NCBI GenBank assembly: GCA_000720375.1
Contig: JOAA01000014.1
Coordinates: 124,001 to 188,000, forward strand
Length of the DNA stretch: 64,000 bases
Reading direction: 5' to 3'
Source: Rhodococcus rhodnii
GTDB taxonomy: Bacteria; Actinomycetota; Actinomycetes; Mycobacteriales; Pseudonocardiaceae
The notes under the pieces are model-generated. The model was not told the origin of the DNA, did no database searches, and worked only from the letters and a program-made list of their open reading frames with translations. A program made the position numbers and the translations under genes. Of the stretch, positions 59,105 through 64,000 are shown piece by piece (the first letter of the stretch is position 1; the number at the start of each line of letters is the position of its first letter).

Positions 59105-60608
59105 TGGCTTCCTCCTCGGTCTTCTTGGCATTGACGGAAAGCAGTAGGTACGCCACATAGCCGACGACGGCGCCGACCACCCAGCTGTAGTCGTAAAGCG
59201 GCTTCAGGAAGGGAATCAGGCCGTCCGCGGGGAACGGTCCGCCGTACGCGCCACCGACCGCGAGCAGACCGGCGAGCACGGTCGCGAAGACCGCTTTCCA
59301 GTTCCACCCGGCGTTGAACCAGTAGGCGCCTTCGCCGTCCTTGTACAGATCGGCCAGCTTCAACCGGGTCTTGCTGATGGTCCAGTAGCCTGCGACGAAC
59401 ACACCCGCGATCGCGGCGAGCAGACCGCCGTAGAAGCCCAGCCAGGCGAAGATGTAGATGCTCGGATCGGAAATCAGCCGCCACGGCTGGATCAGGATGC
59501 CGATCACGCCGGTGATCAGGCCGCCCATCGCGAACGTGATCCGTTTGGGGAAGGCGTTGGAGAAGTCGTACGACGGACTGACCACATTGGCCGCCAGGTT
59601 CGCCGACACGGTCGCCAGCACCAGCGCGATGAGCGCGATGACCACCAGGATCGGGCTGTCGAACCGGCTGGCCAGCTGCGCCGGATCCCAGATCGCCTCG
59701 CCGTACAGCGAAACCGCGCCCGAGGTGGTCAGGATCGCCACGATCGCGATGAACGACATGGTCGTCGGCAGGCCGAGGATCTGCCCGGTCACCTGCTTTT
59801 TCTGGCTGCCGCCGAACCGGGTGAAGTCCGGCATGTTCAGCGACAGCGTGGACCAGAACGCGATCATGCCCATCAGCGCGGGCGCGAACACCTGCCAGAA
59901 GTCGGCGCCCCAGCCCAGTTTGGAGGGCTCGGACAGGATCGGGCCGAAGCCGCCCGCCTTGATCACCACGTACGCCAGCAGGATCAGGAAGCCGACCGAC
60001 ACCAGCGGAGCGGTCCAGTTCTCGAACCGGCGAATCGCCTCCATACCCCGCCAGATGATCAGCATCTGCACGACCCAGAACAGCCCGAAGCACAGCCACA
60101 GCGTCCACGGCTGACCGCCGACCTGGGCGGCGTTGATCCAGCCGCCGCCGGCGAGCTTGCCGACGATGACGAACAGCGCCTCGCCACCGACCCACGTTTG
60201 AATACCGAACCACGCGCAGGCGATGAACGCACGCAACAAAGCGGCCAGGTTGGCGCCGCGCACGCCGTAGAAGGCGCGGGCGAAGACCGGGAACGGGATG
60301 CCGTACTTGGTGCCGGAATGGCTGTTGAGCAGCATCGGGATCAGCACGATCAGGTTGCCCAGGGTGATCGTGAGGAACGCCTGCAGCCAGTCCATGCCCA
60401 GCGCGATCAGCGAGGCGGTCAGCGTGTAGCTGGGGATGTTGTGGGCCATGCCCATCCACAGCGCGAAGTAGTTGTAGGTGTTCCAGTGCCTGCCTTCGAC
60501 CGGCACCGGCGCGAGCTCGGGGTTGTAGAAACGGCTGCCGGCGATGGCCGATGAGTCGATCAGGTCGACGCGGCCGTCGGGATGGGTCATCTGGGGCGAT
60601 CCGGCCAT
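59055..60608 (-). CDS. NCS1 family nucleobase transporter
   Basis: 517 residues, about 12 transmembrane helices. NCS1 signatures include WNTYNYFALWMGMAHNIPSY near the start, IPMLLNSHSGTKYGIPFPVF, ARAFYGVRGANLAALLRAFI and FNAGWNWKAVF near the end. Substrate is likely uracil, thymine, allantoin or hydantoin, matching the operon. First gene of the operon; ATG has GGAG six bases upstream. Two direct repeats 17-50 bp upstream may be operator sites, and PucR lies at the window end. Confidence 0.95.
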   Translation of the reverse strand: MAGSPQMTHPDGRVDLIDSSAIAGSRFYNPELAPVPVEGRHWNTYNYFALWMGMAHNIPSYTLTASLIALGMDWLQAFLTITLGNLIVLIPMLLNSHSGTKYGIPFPVFARAFYGVRGANLAALLRAFIACAWFGIQTWVGGEALFVIVGKLAGGGWINAAQVGGQPWTLWLCFGLFWVVQMLIIWRGMEAIRRFENWTAPLVSVGFLILLAYVVIKAGGFGPILSEPSKLGWGADFWQVFAPALMGMIAFWSTLSLNMPDFTRFGGSQKKQVTGQILGLPTTMSFIAIVAILTTSGAVSLYGEAIWDPAQLASRFDSPILVVIALIALVLATVSANLAANVVSPSYDFSNAFPKRITFAMGGLITGVIGILIQPWRLISDPSIYIFAWLGFYGGLLAAIAGVFVAGYWTISKTRLKLADLYKDGEGAYWFNAGWNWKAVFATVLAGLLAVGGAYGGPFPADGLIPFLKPLYDYSWVVGAVVGYVAYLLLSVNAKKTEEEASAADRTSRIDPAAVDG

Positions 60609-60624
60609 AGGTCACTCCGCGTCG

Positions 60625-60658
60625 TGGGTTATCTGGGCAGTCGCTGGTTATCCGGGCA
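60625..60658. promoter_or_regulatory. Two direct repeats upstream of the pyrimidine operon
   Basis: GGGTTATCTGGGCA (60626-60639) and TGGTTATCCGGGCA (60645-60658), 12 of 14 identical, 19 bp apart, 17-50 bp before the permease ATG. Candidate activator site for the operon. Confidence 0.45.
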
Positions 60659-60864
60659 TCTCATCGCGGCCGGTGAGGCACCGGCAGAGTCACTGTGTTC
60701 ACCGTTGGGCCACTCGATGCACAGTATGTAGCTTGCGGGCTGATCTTTCGACCGTTGCGCCATCAGCCACCCTTATGGGCATTTGCGTATCGGAAGCCGC
60801 GATTTCCCTGGTTACGGTGGCGCCTGCCGTATCCCAAACCCTGCATCGCAAAGGAGATCACGGC

Positions 60865-62322
60865 ATGTCGCGCTACCCTCGTGCGTCCAGAACAGCGGTG
60901 GTAACAATCGCGTTTCTCGCGGTTACAGCGCTGTCCTCCACTGCGGACGCCGCTCCGGTTCCGGTGACCCCGGCCCCGGACCTCGCCCCTGAAATGCTTA
61001 CCGCCCTGCAGCGGGACGTCGGGCTGACCCCCGACGCGGCCCGCGCCCGGCTCGCGGCCGACAAGCACGCGAGCGACACCGGAAACACCCTGCGCAAGCA
61101 CATGCCGGCAAGCTTCGGCGGCGCATGGATCGACGCAGGCAAGCTCGTTGTCGGCGTAACCGACAGTAAGGCTCTCGCAGCCGTACACGCGGCGGGCGGA
61201 CAAGCACGCCTGGTGTCCCGCACCGAAGGACACCTGGACGCCGTCAAGTCCAAACTGGACGCCAACTCTGCTCTGGCACCCGCGACGGTGCCCGGCTGGT
61301 TCGTCGACCCGACGAGCAACAGCGTGGTGGTCAAGTCCCGGCCGTCAGATTTCCGCGCGGCCTACCGTTTCGCAGCGGTGTCGGGCGCCGACATGTCGGC
61401 CATCCGCGTCGAGGCCAGCGACGAATCACCAAAGCCCCTGATCGACGTGATCGGCGGAAACGCCTACTACATCGGCAGCGGAACACGGTGTTCAATCGGC
61501 TTCTCGGTGAACGGCGGATTCGTCACCGCCGGACACTGCGGCCGGACAGGCGCAACCACGACCCAGCCCAGCGGCACGTTCCGCGGGTCGAGCTTCCCAG
61601 GCAACGACTACGCCTGGGTGCAGGTAGCGGCGGGCAACACACCCCGCGGCCTGGTGAACAACTACGCCGGAGGAACAGTGTCAGTGGCCGGTTCGCAGGA
61701 CGCAGCCGTCGGCGCGACAGTGTGCCGCTCCGGCTCAACAACCGGATGGCACTGCGGCACGATCCGTGCCCGCAACACGTCTGTCACCTATCCACAGGGC
61801 ACGGTGTCCGGCCTGATCCAGACCAACGTATGCGCCGAACCCGGCGACTCCGGCGGTTCACTGCTGGCGGGAACGCAGGCACAGGGCGTGACCTCGGGCG
61901 GATCGGGCAACTGCCGGTCCGGCGGGACGACGTACTTCCAGCCGGTGAACGAGATCCTGCAGACCTACGGCCTGACCCTGGTCACCGGAGGCGGTGGACC
62001 CGGCCCCGGCACTTGCGAGAACCCACAGAACACCTACAACGGCTCACTCACGTCCAACCAGAGCGCGTACCAGCCGAACGGGGGCTCGTACACATCGAAC
62101 GCCTCGGGTGCGCACGTCGGTTGCCTGAACAGCCCGGCGGGTACGGACTTCGACCTGTACCTGGAAAAGCAGAGCGGTTCAACGTGGACAGTCGTGGCAA
62201 AGTCCGACAGCCCCCAGAACACTGAAACCATCAACTACAACGGTACGGCGGGTACATATCGGTACCGCGTGCATGCTTACAGCGGTTCGGGCGCCTACAC
62301 GCTGGGTGTCTCGAAGCCTTAG
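60865..62322 (+). CDS. Secreted alpha-lytic-type serine protease (S1)
   Basis: 485 residues, ATG preceded by AAGGAGA. A signal peptide (TAVVTIAFLAVTALSSTADA) and propeptide of about 160 residues lead to a streptogrisin-like chymotrypsin fold. The triad is His in GGFVTAGHCG, Asp in GNDYAWVQV and Ser in CAEPGDSGGSLLAG. GSGNCRSGGTTYFQPV marks the substrate-binding wall. A Gly/Pro linker leads to a C-terminal PPC-like beta domain of about 110 residues, starting GTCENPQNTYNG. It should be processed extracellularly. It is convergent with an SSI-type inhibitor gene. Confidence 0.95.
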   Translation: MSRYPRASRTAVVTIAFLAVTALSSTADAAPVPVTPAPDLAPEMLTALQRDVGLTPDAARARLAADKHASDTGNTLRKHMPASFGGAWIDAGKLVVGVTDSKALAAVHAAGGQARLVSRTEGHLDAVKSKLDANSALAPATVPGWFVDPTSNSVVVKSRPSDFRAAYRFAAVSGADMSAIRVEASDESPKPLIDVIGGNAYYIGSGTRCSIGFSVNGGFVTAGHCGRTGATTTQPSGTFRGSSFPGNDYAWVQVAAGNTPRGLVNNYAGGTVSVAGSQDAAVGATVCRSGSTTGWHCGTIRARNTSVTYPQGTVSGLIQTNVCAEPGDSGGSLLAGTQAQGVTSGGSGNCRSGGTTYFQPVNEILQTYGLTLVTGGGGPGPGTCENPQNTYNGSLTSNQSAYQPNGGSYTSNASGAHVGCLNSPAGTDFDLYLEKQSGSTWTVVAKSDSPQNTETINYNGTAGTYRYRVHAYSGSGAYTLGVSKP

Positions 62323-62332
62323 CGGATGAGAG

Positions 62333-62369
62333 AAGTGCCCCTCGCGCGCCCTGCACGTGAGGGGCACTT
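62333..62369. terminator. Hairpin after the S1 protease gene
   Basis: AAGTGCCCCTC (62333-62343) pairs perfectly with GAGGGGCACTT (62359-62369) around a 15-base loop. It is 10 bp after the protease stop. Confidence 0.7.
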
Positions 62370-62395
62370 CCAAGGGGCGCGGACAGAGAACGAAG

Positions 62396-62504
62396 GCGCG
62401 CCCCAACCAGAGTGAAGGCGCGCCCCAGCACAGCCAGCGCGCCGACCCAGCCACAGAGCGCGCCGCGGTGACCCAGAAGCGCGCCGAACCAACCCCAGCG
62501 CGCC
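62396..62504. repeat. Six phased GCGCGCC motifs
   Basis: GCGCGCC at 62396, 62418, 62437, 62458, 62479 and 62498 (start positions), spaced 22, 19, 21, 21 and 19 bp, about two helical turns. A further copy is at 62344 inside the terminator loop. Between motifs the sequence is A/C-rich on this strand. It lies between convergent genes. Confidence 0.8.
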
Positions 62505-62524
62505 GAAACCAGCCAGCAAACCTC

Positions 62525-62933
62525 TCACCAGCGGAAAACGTCGTTGCTCTCCGCGGCGGCCACGCACGAGTTGGCATAAAACGAACTCGAAATCAACCCG
62601 CTTACCCTTGTACCGCCCATGAGCCCGAGCGGTGACCGGGTCGTAGATCATCGGGCAGACCGCAGTCCCGGACGGCTGCAGCTTGGTGAAGTCGCCATCG
62701 ACCTCGTCGATCGCGGCACAAGCCCGTTCCCGCCGAGGGTGCGAGCCGGAAATATTCTCCGGATCATCACACCCCAACGTCCGAGTGTCCGGGATGATCA
62801 GCGTGTGTTCGTCCTGGAGCGAGAGCACCAGGGTCGGTAGCGCGGGCGCGGCGGAGGCGGGCGCGAGTAGCAGTGCGGCTGCCAGCGCCGACACGCATGC
62901 GCCGACAGCGATGGGTTTGAGGGAAGACTGCAT
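62525..62933 (-). pseudogene. Subtilisin-inhibitor (SSI) family gene with a one-base frameshift near the 3' end
   Basis: Signal peptide (VGACVSALAAALLLAPASA) then an SSI domain: LGCDDPENISGSHPRRERAC, AAIDEVDGDF and the reactive loop CPMIYDPV (P1 Met by comparison with Streptomyces SSI CPMVYDPV), then YKGKRVDFEF. The frame then goes wrong at a run of four T (AAAA at 62578-62581 on the plus strand). Dropping one T gives VYANSCVAAAESNDVFRW and a stop, matching the SSI C-terminus including its last Cys. As it stands, the frame runs on to 62319 with an Arg-rich tail. It is either a recent mutation, a sequencing error, or slippage-dependent expression. Confidence 0.85.
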
Positions 62934-62968
62934 ACCCCCGTTATCGGCGTCTCAAACGTGACGCTGTG

Positions 62969-64000
62969 TTACTCGTCTGGGTGATGTGTCTGCACATCCA
63001 GGGTCAGTAGCGCCACATAGAGCGACAGCATCGATTCAGGATCCTCCAGCGACACGCCGAGGACCTGCTCGATCCGGGAAAGCTGTTGGTAGTACGCGGT
63101 TCTGGACATGTGCGCGGCCGCGGCTGCCGCCGACTTGTTGCCGCCCTGTTCGCAATAATGCCGCAGGGTCTCGACCAGGCGACTGCCGTGGCTGGCGTCC
63201 CGCGTCAGCAACGGGCCGAGCTCACGGTCGGTGAACGCCGTCACCCGCTCATCGTTGGCCAGCAGGTGCAGCAGACCACGCAGCCGCACGTCATCGAGCC
63301 GGTGGTACAGGCGGTCCGAAGTGGACCGCAACGCGGCGTCGGCGACGTGAGCGGCTTCGACCATGGTTCGTCGGGCGCCTGTGACCCGGTCGACCGTCGT
63401 GCCAACAGCGATGACAACCGGCTGCGCGCGTTGCGTGGCGCCAGCGGCGTGGTGGACCTCCTTGGCCAGCTTGCGCAGGACATTGGCGACCTCCGCTTGA
63501 GGCGGCAACGAAAGCAACGCCCGTACGCTCGTATCGTCGACAACACCGACCAACGCGGCCGTTTGTGCGCGCCGAGCCGCGAGGGCCGTAGCCTCGGCGA
63601 GGTCGCGCAGCACCTCCTGGGTCGCCATAGCGGGCGCGGGGTTCACACCAGTCCGCGGCCGCACGGCGACACCGACAAGACGGCGGTGTTCCAACGGCAC
63701 GCCAAGCGCGGCGGACCGTGCGTTGATGTCGGCGCCTGGGGTGGACAGCATCTCCGTCAGCAGCGTGCGGTGCGCGTGTCGTTCCAGGCCTTCCCGGTCA
63801 CGCGCGACCAACCGGTGTACGGCCAGTGCGGACGCGGCGCGTTCGGCGACCACGATATGCCGGTGCGGTGGCGGCTCCGGGCACAGCAGCACGAGCCTGC
63901 CCCAGTCATTGCCGCGCGCGCCGACGACGGTCACGAGCCAACCCGACTCGGAGTCATAGCTGGTCCGCTCGGTGAGTTGGACCGCGCGCGAGCGTCGTGC
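62969..64000 (-). CDS. PucR-type transcriptional regulator, 5' end cut by window
   Basis: At least 343 residues are visible; the frame is open to the window edge, so the N-terminus (usually a PucR/GAF-like domain) is missing. The C-terminal HTH reads ETLRHYCEQGGNKSAAAAAA followed by HMSRTAYYQQLSRIEQVLGV, the PucR (HTH-30) signature. The middle part (about 100-230) is the GGDEF-like domain common in this family. PucR proteins activate purine or related nitrogen catabolism; the pyrimidine operon at 55.9-60.6 kb is a possible target. The listed start at 63934 is just the first in-frame codon, not the real one. Confidence 0.88.
   Translation of the reverse strand, partial: ARRSRAVQLTERTSYDSESGWLVTVVGARGNDWGRLVLLCPEPPPHRHIVVAERAASALAVHRLVARDREGLERHAHRTLLTEMLSTPGADINARSAALGVPLEHRRLVGVAVRPRTGVNPAPAMATQEVLRDLAEATALAARRAQTAALVGVVDDTSVRALLSLPPQAEVANVLRKLAKEVHHAAGATQRAQPVVIAVGTTVDRVTGARRTMVEAAHVADAALRSTSDRLYHRLDDVRLRGLLHLLANDERVTAFTDRELGPLLTRDASHGSRLVETLRHYCEQGGNKSAAAAAAHMSRTAYYQQLSRIEQVLGVSLEDPESMLSLYVALLTLDVQTHHPDE

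Noticed and set aside
62396..62504. CRISPR array
   Set aside because: The repeated unit is only 7 bp with spacers of 12-15 bp; no cas genes.

Overview
This is a high-GC actinobacterial chromosome segment, most likely from Pseudonocardiales/Pseudonocardiaceae (Amycolatopsis, Kibdelosporangium or Lentzea-like). Supporting evidence is GTG-rich starts, GTGA/ATGA gene overlaps, a coproporphyrin-dependent haem pathway with HemQ, a conservon (sensor kinase/roadblock/DUF742/GTPase), DUF3558 and PPE-like export-associated proteins, DUF3000, an LAL-type LuxR regulator and F420/LLM oxidoreductases. I recognise no tRNA, rRNA, CRISPR array, intact transposon or prophage.

Layout. 1-1.9 kb: fadB/fadA beta-oxidation operon (minus) with two likely operators. 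1.9-2.7 kb: gene-free, with a DnaA-box pair and a 39-bp tandem repeat. 2.7-6.7 kb: RNase D, a response regulator, an M19 dipeptidase and DUF3000. 6.8-15.3 kb: hemE-hemY, a four-gene conservon, hemQ and a CoA-transferase, all tightly packed on the plus strand. 15.3-18.4 kb: a tiny secreted peptide with three DNMGYD repeats, divergent from an LAL regulator, with an 18-bp palindrome between them. 18.5-20.5 kb: a NIPSNAP/DUF6328 pair and its decayed tandem duplicate. 20.5-23.8 kb: a large secreted subtilase. 23.9-28.1 kb: a six-gene DUF692 (multinuclear non-haem iron oxidase) operon with three TIGR04222-like membrane proteins that all end in Gly/Cys tails. 28.2-31.6 kb: msrB, hisS, a LigD polymerase-domain protein and a small Cys-rich protein.

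31.8-46.6 kb is mixed: two orphan SsuA/TauA-like lipoproteins, a methyltransferase, a PHP protein, a helical/DUF3558/PPE-like triplet, an exporter, a lipoprotein hydrolase lacking its nucleophile, an LLM oxidoreductase, a LigC-like ligase, and a RibD-like reductase divergent from ZapE. 46.7-55.8 kb: an acyl-CoA dehydrogenase divergent from its probable TetR repressor, PAP2, ABC-F, a phytoene-desaturase-like oxidoreductase, a ceramidase-like protein, RocD and PPK2. 55.9-60.6 kb: a nucleobase permease/beta-ureidopropionase/dihydropyrimidinase/LLM oxidoreductase operon for reductive pyrimidine breakdown. 60.9-64 kb: a secreted S1 protease convergent with a frameshifted subtilisin-inhibitor gene across an array of phased GCGCGCC motifs, then a PucR-type regulator running off the window.

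The most interesting loci are the DUF692 operon, where membrane proteins rather than small peptides carry the candidate Cys tails; the DNMGYD peptide/LAL regulator pair; and the conservon inside the haem operon. All functions are inferred by reading the sequence; no database search was run.
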